Shown here piece after piece: positions 1-7,354 of a DNA stretch of 20,024 nt. A program made the translations under genes and the position numbers. The stretch spans positions 1 through 20,024 of the forward strand of contig CAZSVI010000068.1 of NCBI GenBank assembly GCA_964610205.1. The letters run 5' to 3'. The DNA comes from CAZSVI01 sp964610205 (GTDB lineage Bacteria; Bacillota; Clostridia; DSM-8532). Under the pieces are notes generated by a model. It was given only the letters and a program-made list of their open reading frames with translations, was not told where the DNA came from and made no database searches. Numbering within the stretch: the stretch's first letter is position 1; every line of letters begins with the position of its first letter.

Positions 1-2
1 CT

Positions 3-1061
3 ATAGGATCGATAACGGTTGAAAAGGAAGGATATGCCCTCCGGCTTGAGGATATTTTCATTGATGACGTAAACATGCGCCTGTCAGCAAAGCTTACAAG
101 TGACGAACTTATAGAAAACGAAACATCTGCAGCTATATCATTTGTTTTATACTCAAATGACTTTAATTTTTTCCAGACCTCCTTTAGCTGCAGTCCGGCA
201 AACGCAAAAGTCACAGCGCAAAAAATAGAAATGTACTTTAGTGACGATAACACCCTTGCCGATTTTCTTAAAAGCGACCCAGAATATTTGAGTTTCAATG
301 CTAAAATATACAGAGATGACAACATTGAATGCACGATTGAGAATATCCGGATCCCTATACAAAAAGAGAGTATTCTGCTGTCCAGGCATTATGGCCTTTC
401 AGGCACTATTGACTTGAAATACGGCAGCATATCCCTGAAGCATCTGAAGGTATCTCCCACCAGGATGGTAGTTGAATCCCATTATTCGGCTAAGAATGAC
501 TACTATATACAACGCTTTGAAAATATATGGTTAAAAGATCCCGAGGGCAATATTTATGATGTTTCAGGAGGAATCGGTACGGCAGCAGGAAAGACCCCCC
601 GAATGCGTGTTAAGTGGTATGATTATTTTGTCCCTTCTGTTTATTTTAATAGCAAAATGCCGGAAAAGTTCTTCTTATGTTATGATGGGTACAGGATCGG
701 GTCATCTAAAGACACATCCTTTGTATTAAGTTTAACTGACACGTATCCGAAGACAGTAAAGTTCTTGGACGAGGATATAACCGTTGAGGACTTTATATAC
801 CATAATAATACGCTGGAGTTAACCATGATATTACCCGGGTTTGAAGACATGTCCCAAGATGGTGTTATTTCTTCTGAAATTGTTTTTGTAGATAGTACCA
901 GACGTTCTGTTAATATGTATAATGATGACATTGAAGGGGAGAACAGCAAAAAGTATACCCTCTTTATAAAAGAGATTTCGGAAAAGGACAGTTATAAAAT
1001 TGATCTGTGGGGAGCGGGATACTTAATCAATACCAGCGGTGAAATTGAACTTGTCCCTTGA
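3..1061 (+). CDS. DUF4179/DUF5643-type protein, 3' part
   Basis: The reading frame is open from base 3, so the start lies outside the window and the Met codon at base 75 is internal. The visible residues begin with a GSITVEKEGYALRLEDIF stretch, which resembles the extracellular part of DUF4179 proteins. A later segment (KYGSISLKHLKVSPTRM, around bases 414-470) resembles the DUF5643 domain that usually follows. In known families such proteins are single-pass membrane proteins often encoded beside ECF sigma factors and may act as anti-sigma factors or envelope sensors. The membrane segment and any sigma gene would lie to the left and are not seen. The C-terminus is rich in beta-type sequence and ends at a TGA. 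The gene converges on the small lipoprotein gene, and I see no clear terminator in the 79 bp between them. Family assignment is by recognition only. Confidence 0.75.
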   Translation: MGSITVEKEGYALRLEDIFIDDVNMRLSAKLTSDELIENETSAAISFVLYSNDFNFFQTSFSCSPANAKVTAQKIEMYFSDDNTLADFLKSDPEYLSFNAKIYRDDNIECTIENIRIPIQKESILLSRHYGLSGTIDLKYGSISLKHLKVSPTRMVVESHYSAKNDYYIQRFENIWLKDPEGNIYDVSGGIGTAAGKTPRMRVKWYDYFVPSVYFNSKMPEKFFLCYDGYRIGSSKDTSFVLSLTDTYPKTVKFLDEDITVEDFIYHNNTLELTMILPGFEDMSQDGVISSEIVFVDSTRRSVNMYNDDIEGENSKKYTLFIKEISEKDSYKIDLWGAGYLINTSGEIELVP

Positions 1062-1140
1062 TACTATATATACAATTAACCGTTATGTCCGCCTCAAGAG
1101 TCAGGTAGGCATAGCTCATGACCCAATGTAGATTTCTGAG

Positions 1141-1443
1141 TTAAGCTTCCGTAATAACGGAACAAATATGCGTCCATAGACAAAAAAGTTTCTGCTGTTT
1201 ATCTTCACTGCCGGACATTTTTGCTGGGCTATCTTCTGTTAAATTGGTGAAAACCCACTCAGTATCCTTTTTGTCGGCTTTTGCCCCGTTGCCGGCCTCC
1301 ATTTTACTATTATCACCACTTGTTGTCTCAACGCTTGTTTTTGGTACCTGGTTATCGGTATTGCTGGTTTTTGTCATTCCACAGGCAGTATTTGCCGATA
1401 GTAGAACAACCGTCAGGATAACCAGTATCATTCTTTTTACCAT
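1141..1443 (-). CDS. small putative lipoprotein, hypothetical
   Basis: This 100-residue protein starts at ATG 1443, preceded by an AAGGGG ribosome binding site about six bases upstream. A longer in-frame start at 1521 has no such support. The N-terminus (MVKRMILVILTVVLLSANTAC) is a typical export signal ending in Thr-Ala-Cys-Gly. That suggests lipid attachment at the Cys, although Asn rather than Leu sits at the -3 position. The mature part is short, rich in Thr, Asn, Lys and Asp, and has no recognised domain. The last 17 residues (after QQKL) look unlike the rest. The +1 frame stays open further, to about base 1116, so a frameshift near base 1195 is possible. Function is unknown; a surface-exposed lipoprotein is inferred. 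Confidence 0.55.
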   Translation of the reverse strand: MVKRMILVILTVVLLSANTACGMTKTSNTDNQVPKTSVETTSGDNSKMEAGNGAKADKKDTEWVFTNLTEDSPAKMSGSEDKQQKLFCLWTHICSVITEA

Positions 1444-1547
1444 AACTTCCCCTTCTTTTTCATCAGATGCCGGAAATATGCGCATCCGTGAAATCAACCA
1501 CGAATCCTTTATTACAGGCAACTAAAACTTATTCAATAAATTTAGGT

Positions 1548-1674
1548 TCAGCCACTATGGAAGCATTCAAGCATCGTATAATTGGTTCGTTCGATCTCTT
1601 CTTTAATAATCTCTTTTTTCCATGCTTATTTCTCCAATTCTGTTCTTAACAGCAGCTTTCATCTTGTCAGCCAT
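1548..1674 (-). pseudogene. frameshifted small ORF
   Basis: A good ribosome binding site (AGGGGGAG) precedes ATG 1674. That frame encodes only 23 residues (beginning MADKMKAAVKNRIGEISMEK) before a stop at 1603. A different frame overlapping at the AAAAAAG run near 1615 continues as KKEIIKEEIERTNYTMLECF and stops at 1548. Joined, they give a plausible peptide of about 41 residues with one frame change. This suggests either a real single-base indel in a small gene or a sequencing error at the homopolymer. I do not recognise the product. It lies upstream of, and in the same direction as, the lipoprotein gene. The rest of the 1444-1911 interval holds only a candidate -10 box and a terminator-like hairpin. 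Confidence 0.35.
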
Positions 1675-1714
1675 ATTATTCTCTCCCCCTTCCAAATTTT
1701 TTTCTGTTATTTCT

Positions 1715-1720
1715 ATTATA
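1715..1720 (-). promoter_or_regulatory. candidate -10 box
   Basis: A perfect TATAAT reads on the minus strand about 40 bp upstream of the small ORF start at 1674. The -35 region at normal spacing is poor, so the call rests on the -10 hexamer alone. It would drive the small broken ORF and possibly the lipoprotein gene. Confidence 0.3.
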
Positions 1721-1865
1721 TCATCTTACATTTTGTATAAGGAGTATTTTTTTTCACTCCAGGAGGTAATTTGGTTTTCCTTACCTAAAAACATTACATA
1801 TCTATATTGACCAAATATAGTATGAAATAGATTAACGGATGGCAAAAACCGGACACTTCAAAAAA

Positions 1866-1899
1866 TGAAAATCCCTCGCTTAAAAAACAGGGTTTATTA
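1866..1899 (-). terminator. weak terminator after ilvB
   Basis: On the minus strand, just after the ilvB stop, AAACCCT and AGGGATTT arms surround an 11-base loop and are followed by TTTT-CA-TTTTTT. The stem is short and has one bulge, so this is a plausible but weak rho-independent terminator. Confidence 0.4.
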
Positions 1900-1911
1900 T
1901 TCGTTCATTCC

Positions 1912-3573
1912 TTAATCAATCATTTCAACATTTGAGGCCCCGGGAGGTACCATCGGAAAAACATTCTCGTAAGGATCAATCCGGATGTCTACAAGGCATG
2001 GCCCCCTGCCCTGCAAAGAATCTTTCAGAATATCATTAACCTTAGCCGGATCATCCAGAAGCAAGCTGCGTACACCAAACCCCCTGGCAATTTCAATAAA
2101 CTTCGGTTTGTTTTTAAATTTGCTGGCCATATAGTTTTTATCAAAGAATAACTCCTGTTGTTGCCTTACGAGACCAAGGCTGTTATTATTCATGACAAAA
2201 ACCGTCACATCCAGATTTTCCTCTGCCAATGTATCCAATTCCTGTATATTCATCAAAATGGAACCATCCCCGCTGAAGCATACAATTCTCTTGTCAGGTT
2301 CAGCCAAAGCCGCCCCCATAGCCGCCGGAAGCCCAAACCCCATAGTTCCGGCGCCTCCGGAAGATACTAATGTTCTGGGTTTATTAAACGGGTACGCCTG
2401 TGCTACCCACATTTGATGCTGTCCGACATCGGTTGCAATGGGTGTACAATCAGGAACAATTTCACTCACTGTCCGTATAATATTTACAGGATGAAGCATA
2501 TTTCCATTCCCGGTAACCCGGAAAGGATAAGTCTTTTTCACATCGCCGATCCGTTTCATCCAGCCAGCCCGTGAATTTTGAGCAACATAGGGCAGTATTG
2601 TCTTCAAAACCACTTTCGCGTCTCCTGCAACAGGAATCTGTGCCCTGCGAATTTTATGAATCTCCGCTGGGTCCATATCGATATGAATAACTTTGGCATT
2701 AGAACAGAATTTCTCTACCATTCCGGTAGCCCTGTCGTCAAACCGTACACCAATTGCAATCAATAAATCGGCTTCTTCAAGAATATAGTTGGTATATCGC
2801 GCCGCATGCATCCCCAGCATGCCAATATATAACGGATGATTATGCGGAAAGGCTCCAAGCCCCATAAGAGTTACAGTAACAGGAATACTGCTTCTTTCAG
2901 CCAAGGCTTTCAGTTCATCATATGCGTCCGCATGCTGTATTCCACCTCCGATATACAGAACGGGACGCTCTGAAGAATGAATCATTTCCAGAACTTCATC
3001 CAGTGACTTTTTATTGGTATACTCAGGAGGATCTTCCTTCCTTCCCGGTTCAGGAAATGTATCAAATTCACAAACTCCCTTTTGAATATCTTTCGGAATA
3101 TCAATTAAAACAGGACCGGGCCTACCCGATTCGGCAATGGTAAAAGCTTTGGGAATGACATGAAACAGTTCCGCTGCGTTTTTCACCAGATAACTATGTT
3201 TGGTAATAGGAGTTGAAAGGCCATAAGTGTCTACCTCCTGAAAAGCATCGGTGCCAATAAGCGCGGTAGGAACCTGGCCTGTAATTGCAACCATGGGTAT
3301 GGAATCCAGTTTCGCGTCGGCAATTGCAGTTATCAAGTTGGTTGCTCCAGGGCCTGATGTAGCGAAACAGACAGCAGCCCTGCCGGTTAACCTGGCCTCC
3401 CCCTGTGCCATAAACCCGGCAGCCTGCTCATGCCGTACCAATATATGCCGGATTGAACTTTTATACAACGCGTCATACAAAGGAAGATTTGACCCTCCGG
3501 GTATGCCTGAAATTCTTTTTATTCCTTGATTTTCCAATAATTTAATAACAATTTCCGCTCCTGTCATCTTCAT
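1912..3573 (-). CDS. ilvB: acetolactate synthase, large (catalytic) subunit
   Basis: This 553-residue ThDP enzyme condenses two pyruvates to 2-acetolactate, or pyruvate with 2-oxobutyrate, at the entry to valine, leucine and isoleucine synthesis. The N-terminal ThDP pyrimidine domain has the catalytic Glu49 in RHEQAAGFMAQG and the SGPGATNL loop. It also carries GTDAFQE (107-113), typical of the biosynthetic rather than catabolic enzyme. The central domain follows. The C-terminal ThDP diphosphate motif is GDGS (436-439) with NNN at 462-464. Length matches the family. The start is ATG with AGGAGG seven bases upstream. The T-box leader at 3661-3935 makes amino-acid-responsive control very likely. 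No ilvN regulatory subunit or other ilv/leu gene is adjacent, so the partner must be elsewhere or absent. Confidence 0.95.
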   Translation of the reverse strand: MKMTGAEIVIKLLENQGIKRISGIPGGSNLPLYDALYKSSIRHILVRHEQAAGFMAQGEARLTGRAAVCFATSGPGATNLITAIADAKLDSIPMVAITGQVPTALIGTDAFQEVDTYGLSTPITKHSYLVKNAAELFHVIPKAFTIAESGRPGPVLIDIPKDIQKGVCEFDTFPEPGRKEDPPEYTNKKSLDEVLEMIHSSERPVLYIGGGIQHADAYDELKALAERSSIPVTVTLMGLGAFPHNHPLYIGMLGMHAARYTNYILEEADLLIAIGVRFDDRATGMVEKFCSNAKVIHIDMDPAEIHKIRRAQIPVAGDAKVVLKTILPYVAQNSRAGWMKRIGDVKKTYPFRVTGNGNMLHPVNIIRTVSEIVPDCTPIATDVGQHQMWVAQAYPFNKPRTLVSSGGAGTMGFGLPAAMGAALAEPDKRIVCFSGDGSILMNIQELDTLAEENLDVTVFVMNNNSLGLVRQQQELFFDKNYMASKFKNKPKFIEIARGFGVRSLLLDDPAKVNDILKDSLQGRGPCLVDIRIDPYENVFPMVPPGASNVEMID

Positions 3574-3658
3574 AAAAAATCCTCCTAACTTCGTTTACTC
3601 CAGGTTTCATGATGATTTACCACCCACCCGGAGTTAAAAGTCATAATTGTTACTGCAA

Positions 3659-3690
3659 ATAAAAAACCTCCGTCCTGTATAGGACGAAGG
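3659..3690 (-). terminator. T-box intrinsic terminator
   Basis: The minus strand has a 10-bp stem (CCTTCGTCCT with AGGACGGAGG, one G-U pair), a 4-base loop and then a run of six T. It overlaps the 3' end of the T-box antiterminator region, as expected for a transcription attenuator about 90 bp before the ilvB start. Confidence 0.9.
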
Positions 3691-3935
3691 TATGTTCGCG
3701 GTACCACCTAATTTTGTACAATAAATGCACACTCTGCTCAATACGGGCCAAAAGCCGATATTGTCTCCCCTGTAACGGTGGGAATCCGGTAAAGTCTACT
3801 CTTCCGAAGAATTTCGGTTTACGGCTCAAAGGCTACCTTGGATACGCTCTTCACGGGGAATTTTCACCATCATCCCCTCTCTATGCTTCAGAGGTGTATC
3901 TACTCCTCCTTCTCAATGCCTCTTCCATTTTAACA
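3661..3935 (-). promoter_or_regulatory. T-box leader upstream of ilvB
   Basis: On the minus strand the antiterminator sequence AGGTGGTACCGCG lies at 3697-3709, followed by a terminator hairpin. Upstream is a Stem I candidate. AGTA (3901-3904) is followed by GATAC (3896-3900), which pairs with GTATC (3841-3845), and a GA-rich distal arm lies between. The 3' side of the specifier loop reads CAAGGTAGCC. The usual register gives specifier GGT (Gly); one base on gives GTA (Val). The antiterminator bulge TGGT pairs with a tRNA ending ACCA, that is discriminator A. This fits tRNA-Val and not bacterial tRNA-Gly, so I favour Val GTA. Uncharged tRNA would stabilise the antiterminator and allow ilvB transcription. 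Confidence 0.93.
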
Positions 3936-3994
3936 TACAAGGATAATTTATTTGATAAAACATTACCTGTTAAATTACCCATCCGGTTTTATTT

Positions 3995-4023
3995 ATTCTA
4001 TAACCTTAACACTGTTTTGTCAA
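3995..4023 (-). promoter_or_regulatory. sigma-A promoter for T-box/ilvB
   Basis: On the minus strand TTGACA (4018-4023) and TAGAAT (3995-4000) are separated by exactly 17 bp. The start site would fall near 3988, giving a leader of about 415 nt that contains the entire T-box. Confidence 0.85.
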
Positions 4024-4067
4024 GTTCAATTAGAATTGCCGGCAGATCCGAAGAGCAAAGCAAACTC

Positions 4068-4085
4068 GTTCAGCTAAAGCTGAAC
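4068..4085. other. hairpin after DUF362 gene
   Basis: A perfect inverted repeat, GTTCAGC-TAAA-GCTGAAC, sits 17 bp beyond the DUF362 stop codon. The minus-strand continuation is only moderately T-rich (GAGTTTGCTTTG), so it may end the DUF362 transcript but is not a canonical terminator. The interval 4024-4102 otherwise shows nothing. Confidence 0.4.
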
Positions 4086-4102
4086 ATATAATAAGTAAAG
4101 CA

Positions 4103-5194
4103 TTATCCTTTCCCGACTTCTTTTAAGAAATCTATTATGTCATGAACCTCCGGCGGACACCCCGGCAAATAGTTTTCGAAACAGGAAGCGCAATCGCCGA
4201 TGCCAATCTTTCCTTTATAGCCTCTGTACGCCTGACCTATACATATTTGTTCAGTGAAATTATTAATTAAACCCGTTTCATTTAGTTTATCCAGGGCACC
4301 GGCAAGATTACTGTAACATGCCGAGCAAGAATCGGCATCTTCAATCATATTTAAATATTTTTTATCTTTACGTACAATATTATTTTTTTCATCCCGCCCC
4401 GTACTGTTTTTTTCAACATTAACAAATTCCGTATCCTCATCAATCGGACTACCGACACCTTCGTTCCGTGCAAGAAGTATATAACTTATTTCCTCGGTTT
4501 TATATCCCAATACGTGAGCAGCGTAAGAATCCATGAGTACCGGATCAAAACCGGCTACTATCCTGTTAAGCTTTTCAGGCCTTCCACCCTCTTCAAAATA
4601 AGGATCGGGGCATATTCCATCGGCGATAATAAAATCCTGCTTAACTATTGCATTCAGATATGCTATTGGTTTATGCAGCCCCATAGTATGAAATCTTCTC
4701 TTTTCGGTATCAGGAATCAGACCTTTAAGATTTTTCAGCGCACAGGTTATGCCGGTTTGGCAATGTCCTTTTATTAAGGGAACATTTATAAGATAGTCCA
4801 GATCAAAAACCGTTTTACAAATATTTATATCAATGCCTTTATATAAACGGGTAACATAGGAATCATCCTTCAAATCAATTAACGGAACATTGTATTTTTT
4901 TGAAACATCCTCATATCCACATACTTTATATGCATGTTTTGTGCTGTCTCCCACCCAGGATCCCTCAATGATCTTTATATTTTTAAATCCGTTATTCAAA
5001 AGGTATATGATTATACCCTCAATAATTTCAGGATGTGTGGTCGCTCCTGTACTTGCAGGTGAAGCACATACGAGATTGGGCTTTATTCCAATGACAATAT
5101 CCCTTCTCTTTTCCTTTAACGGATTGATTATATTAAGTATATCCAGAGTCATTCTTAACGGATCAGTACCATTTACAATGTATAACCTGTTCAA
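4103..5194 (-). CDS. DUF362 domain protein
   Basis: This is a 363-residue protein if translation starts at TTG 5194, which has a strong GGAAGGGGG ribosome binding site seven bases upstream and then reads (M)NRLYIVNGTDP. An upstream ATG at 5278 lacks a site, and the extra residues cross a repeat element. The N-terminal half has the DUF362 features GIKPNLV and STGATTHPEIIEGII, followed by GHCQTGITCALKNLKG. The C-terminus is Cys-rich (CSACYSNL, then GDCASCFENYLPGCPP), which could bind an iron-sulfur cluster or metal. DUF362 proteins are widespread in anaerobes and often linked to redox chemistry, but the reaction is not known. It is transcribed alone, downstream of a repeat element with a -10 box and of a candidate structured RNA. 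Confidence 0.85.
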   Translation of the reverse strand: MNRLYIVNGTDPLRMTLDILNIINPLKEKRRDIVIGIKPNLVCASPASTGATTHPEIIEGIIIYLLNNGFKNIKIIEGSWVGDSTKHAYKVCGYEDVSKKYNVPLIDLKDDSYVTRLYKGIDINICKTVFDLDYLINVPLIKGHCQTGITCALKNLKGLIPDTEKRRFHTMGLHKPIAYLNAIVKQDFIIADGICPDPYFEEGGRPEKLNRIVAGFDPVLMDSYAAHVLGYKTEEISYILLARNEGVGSPIDEDTEFVNVEKNSTGRDEKNNIVRKDKKYLNMIEDADSCSACYSNLAGALDKLNETGLINNFTEQICIGQAYRGYKGKIGIGDCASCFENYLPGCPPEVHDIIDFLKEVGKG

Positions 5195-5216
5195 AATACT
5201 GCCCCCTTCCTTGAAT

Positions 5217-5302
5217 TTATTATAACAAAGGAAGCAATTGTCTGCAATTGCTTCCCACAGTAACAAGGTTCTAATCACTTAGTGATTATATCGAAGCGGG
5301 GG
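5217..5302. repeat. palindromic repeat element, copy A
   Basis: This element shares both ends with the one at 9758-9872. One end is TATAACAA-A/T-GGAAGCAATTG and the other is TTATATCGA-A/G-GCGGGGG. Inside copy A are two perfect hairpins: GGAAGCAATTG-TCTG-CAATTGCTTCC (5230-5255) and AATCAC-TTA-GTGATT. The interior differs from copy B in sequence and length (86 versus 115 bp), but copy B also has a hairpin at the same place. No ORF or transposase is present. It could be a small non-autonomous mobile element, a mobile promoter or a structured leader. Confidence 0.6.
5219..5224 (-). promoter_or_regulatory. -10 box for DUF362 gene
   Basis: A perfect TATAAT on the minus strand lies about 25 bp before the TTG start, so the leader would begin almost at the ribosome binding site. 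The best -35 at 17 bp is TTGCAG, weak and inside the hairpin of the repeat element. The same -10 context recurs in the second element copy (9760-9765, TATAAA). Confidence 0.5.
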
Positions 5303-5337
5303 CAGAGGATTTTTACTGTGCAGACCTTATTGTTCCC

Positions 5338-5363
5338 ATAAAAAAATCCTGACACAATCAGGT
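5338..5363 (-). terminator. terminator of candidate minus-strand RNA
   Basis: The minus strand reads CCTGA-TTGTG-TCAGG-A followed by seven T, with outer A/T pairs extending the stem. It lies at the 3' end of the hairpin array and before the DUF362 promoter, which suggests that the array RNA ends here. Confidence 0.6.
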
Positions 5364-5760
5364 TTTACAAAGGTTTTATTTTGGATTTTAAAAAACAAAG
5401 AACATAACGATTTACCTTGCACCATTACAGATAACTTATTATCCGGCTGCGATCTTTCGACCGCAACCAAACAGGTCATTACCTGTAATGATGGTTTGTT
5501 CGACCATACAGAATACCTGCACAGCTATATACAACCTTTCGGCTGTATATAACCATTACGGCACCCCGCATGATCTTCGTTCGACCCTGTACGATAAGTT
5601 GGGATTCTGCTATAATCAACATAATCGACTATAACAGAACCTTTCCTAACCGTACAGAATCTTCCCTCCGACTGCATATAAGCCTTTTGACCTATATGCA
5701 ATCTTTGGCCAACCCATATATACCTCATAAACGAAGCACATATGAGTCTTGACTCAACCG
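5364..5760 (-). ncRNA. candidate structured RNA, array of hairpins
   Basis: No convincing protein is encoded here. Read as minus-strand RNA it forms at least six hairpins. They are 5605-5639 (15 bp with five G-U, 5-base loop), 5673-5700 (12 bp, AAAA loop), 5526-5551 (11 bp, GAAA loop), 5448-5465 (7 bp, GAAA loop), 5465-5496 (bulged stem) and 5724-5746 (6 bp). Several pairs are G-U on this strand and would be A-C on the other, which indicates that the minus strand is the functional RNA. The segments between stems repeat GGTCGAA- and GGAAAGG-like motifs. A terminator follows. A promoter is not evident. It lies between the DUF362 gene and the divergent carboxypeptidase. I do not recognise it as a named RNA class. 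Confidence 0.6.
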
Positions 5761-5918
5761 TTATGTTCCTCTGATAATACTTTGCCCAAATAAACCGGTT
5801 TCATTCACGCCTTTTTTTACCATATTAACTCACTTTAATAATTGACGCTTTTTTATACTTTTCACCAATACTGTCTTGTGATAGAATCATACATAGAGAA
5901 TGGAGAGTGCATAAGAAA

Positions 5919-7235
5919 ATGTGTAAATTAATACATAAGATAAGATTATTGGTAATTTTTGTTATTATTTTTTTATTGGCCGGAACGGCAGCATATGCCG
6001 AAGACTTGAATCTGACTTCTCCCATTGCGTTTCTGACAGATATGGAGACAGGCCAGGTATTATATGAAAAACAAGCCGACGCCAGGTGGGCTCCGGCGAG
6101 TACCACAAAGATCATGACGGCTCTTGTAGCCCTTGAGCATGCGGAGCCAAGTACTGAAATGAAAGCAAGCAGCAATGCTATTAACAGTATACCATGGGAT
6201 TATGGCCGTGCCGGTATCAAAACCGGTGAAATACTGACTTTCGATGATTTGCTGCATTTTGTTTTAATCATTTCAGCCAATGAAGCCGCCAATGTGCTTG
6301 CCGAAAATATATCCCCTTCAGGGAATATAAGCGGCTTCCTTGATCTAATGAACCAGAAGGCTGAACAATTAGGTCTTCATAATACGCATTTTACCAATAC
6401 ATATGGTCTTGACGATGAAAATCATTATTCCACTGCCAGGGATCTGACAATTGCTGCACGGGAAGCAATGAAAATCCCCTTGTTTCGTGAAATTGTCGGG
6501 CTGAAAACGGTACCGCTTCCCGATACGAACCTTCGAAAAAGCACTGGATGGGGTGATTGGCATATTGAATCCACCAACAAGCTGCTGGACAGCACATCTG
6601 AGTACTACAGCAAAGTGACCGGCATTAAAACGGGATACACGGGAAGGGCGCGAAGATGCCTGGTATTTTCAGCAATGAATGATGAAGGTCTGGAATTATT
6701 GGGAGTTATACTTGGTGCTGAAGACTATGAACCTCTGTTCAGGGAAGCCCAAAACCTGTTGGAATACGGTTTTAAAAACTACAGGGTTCAAACAATTGTT
6801 TCTTCCGGTGAACACTCCGGCCGTTACGAAGTAATGGATTCAGTGGATAACATTCCTGTAGAACTTCAAACACTTGGTTCCGTTACGCATCTTCTGCCGG
6901 TATCACCTGAAAAACTAAAGACGGATGTAATCGTAAATGAAACACTGAATACTCCGTTTGCCGCTCCAATAGAAAAAGGCCAGGTTATGGGATACAAAAC
7001 CTGGATATACAAAGGTGAGGAAATCGGAACCATTCAATTGGTCGCTATGAACGATATTGAGAAAACACTTCAGGCAAAAATCAGAGACAGGATTCAGGAA
7101 CTTATAGAAAACAACACACTAAGAAACCTTTTGATTTTAATTGTAGCTCTGATTCTTTTATTGATGATTCTCAGAATTATTTTAAGGAACATTTCCCGCA
7201 GGAGAAACTCTCACCGTAGAAATTACCGACTTTAA
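5919..7235 (+). CDS. serine-type D-Ala-D-Ala carboxypeptidase (S11 PBP)
   Basis: This penicillin-binding protein of the DacB/DacF/PBP5 group trims the terminal D-Ala from peptidoglycan stem peptides outside the cell. With ATG 5919 as start (438 residues) it has a signal peptide ending GTAAYA, the SxxK motif STTK (61-64), SAN (119-121) and KTG (237-239). A PBP5-type C-terminal beta domain and a hydrophobic helix (about residues 400-422) follow, with an Arg-rich tail that would anchor it in the membrane. GTG 5907 is an alternative in-frame start but overlaps the GGAGAG ribosome binding site. That site is 11 bases from ATG 5919, a little far. It is the only complete plus-strand gene and is transcribed alone. 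A bidirectional terminator follows. It may act in growth or sporulation; the sequence does not decide. Confidence 0.93.
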   Translation: MCKLIHKIRLLVIFVIIFLLAGTAAYAEDLNLTSPIAFLTDMETGQVLYEKQADARWAPASTTKIMTALVALEHAEPSTEMKASSNAINSIPWDYGRAGIKTGEILTFDDLLHFVLIISANEAANVLAENISPSGNISGFLDLMNQKAEQLGLHNTHFTNTYGLDDENHYSTARDLTIAAREAMKIPLFREIVGLKTVPLPDTNLRKSTGWGDWHIESTNKLLDSTSEYYSKVTGIKTGYTGRARRCLVFSAMNDEGLELLGVILGAEDYEPLFREAQNLLEYGFKNYRVQTIVSSGEHSGRYEVMDSVDNIPVELQTLGSVTHLLPVSPEKLKTDVIVNETLNTPFAAPIEKGQVMGYKTWIYKGEEIGTIQLVAMNDIEKTLQAKIRDRIQELIENNTLRNLLILIVALILLLMILRIILRNISRRRNSHRRNYRL

Positions 7236-7263
7236 CTTCTGTTTTAATGCCTGGAGTATGCAT

Positions 7264-7293
7264 AAAACACCCGCTTCCGGAAACGGGTGTTTT
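7264..7293. terminator. bidirectional rho-independent terminator
   Basis: A perfect 10-bp stem (AAAACACCCG with CGGGTGTTTT) around a 10-base loop gives T runs on both strands. It sits between the convergent carboxypeptidase and lysine aminomutase genes and can serve both. Confidence 0.85.
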
Positions 7294-7354
7294 AAAGTAA
7301 CAGTCTTTTCCCTTACAGCATCTGTTTGTCACATAACATTGTAACAGGAATCAT

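Noticed and set aside
1076..1098. Shared AACCGTTATGT segment at 1078 and 5757
   Set aside because: Only 11 bases match exactly and no extended homology or structure links the two sites.
1912..3573. Catabolic (pH 6) acetolactate synthase, alsS
   Set aside because: The GTDAFQE motif, a T-box leader and the absence of an acetolactate decarboxylase neighbour point to the biosynthetic enzyme.
5217..5302. IS200/IS605 end or TnpB guide-RNA remnant
   Set aside because: The C-rich end next to a hairpin is reminiscent of such ends, but no tnpA or tnpB fragment is present near either copy and no target-site logic can be seen.
5525..5728. 67-residue minus-strand ORF in the hairpin array
   Set aside because: It has no ribosome site, unlikely composition, and lies entirely on paired stems and loops of the candidate RNA. 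An overlapping plus-strand ORF (5570-5752) fails for the same reasons.
5866..5895. Sigma-E-like promoter before the carboxypeptidase (CAATACT, CATACATA)
   Set aside because: The transcript would start at or inside the ribosome binding site region, too close to the start codon, and the matches are partial.
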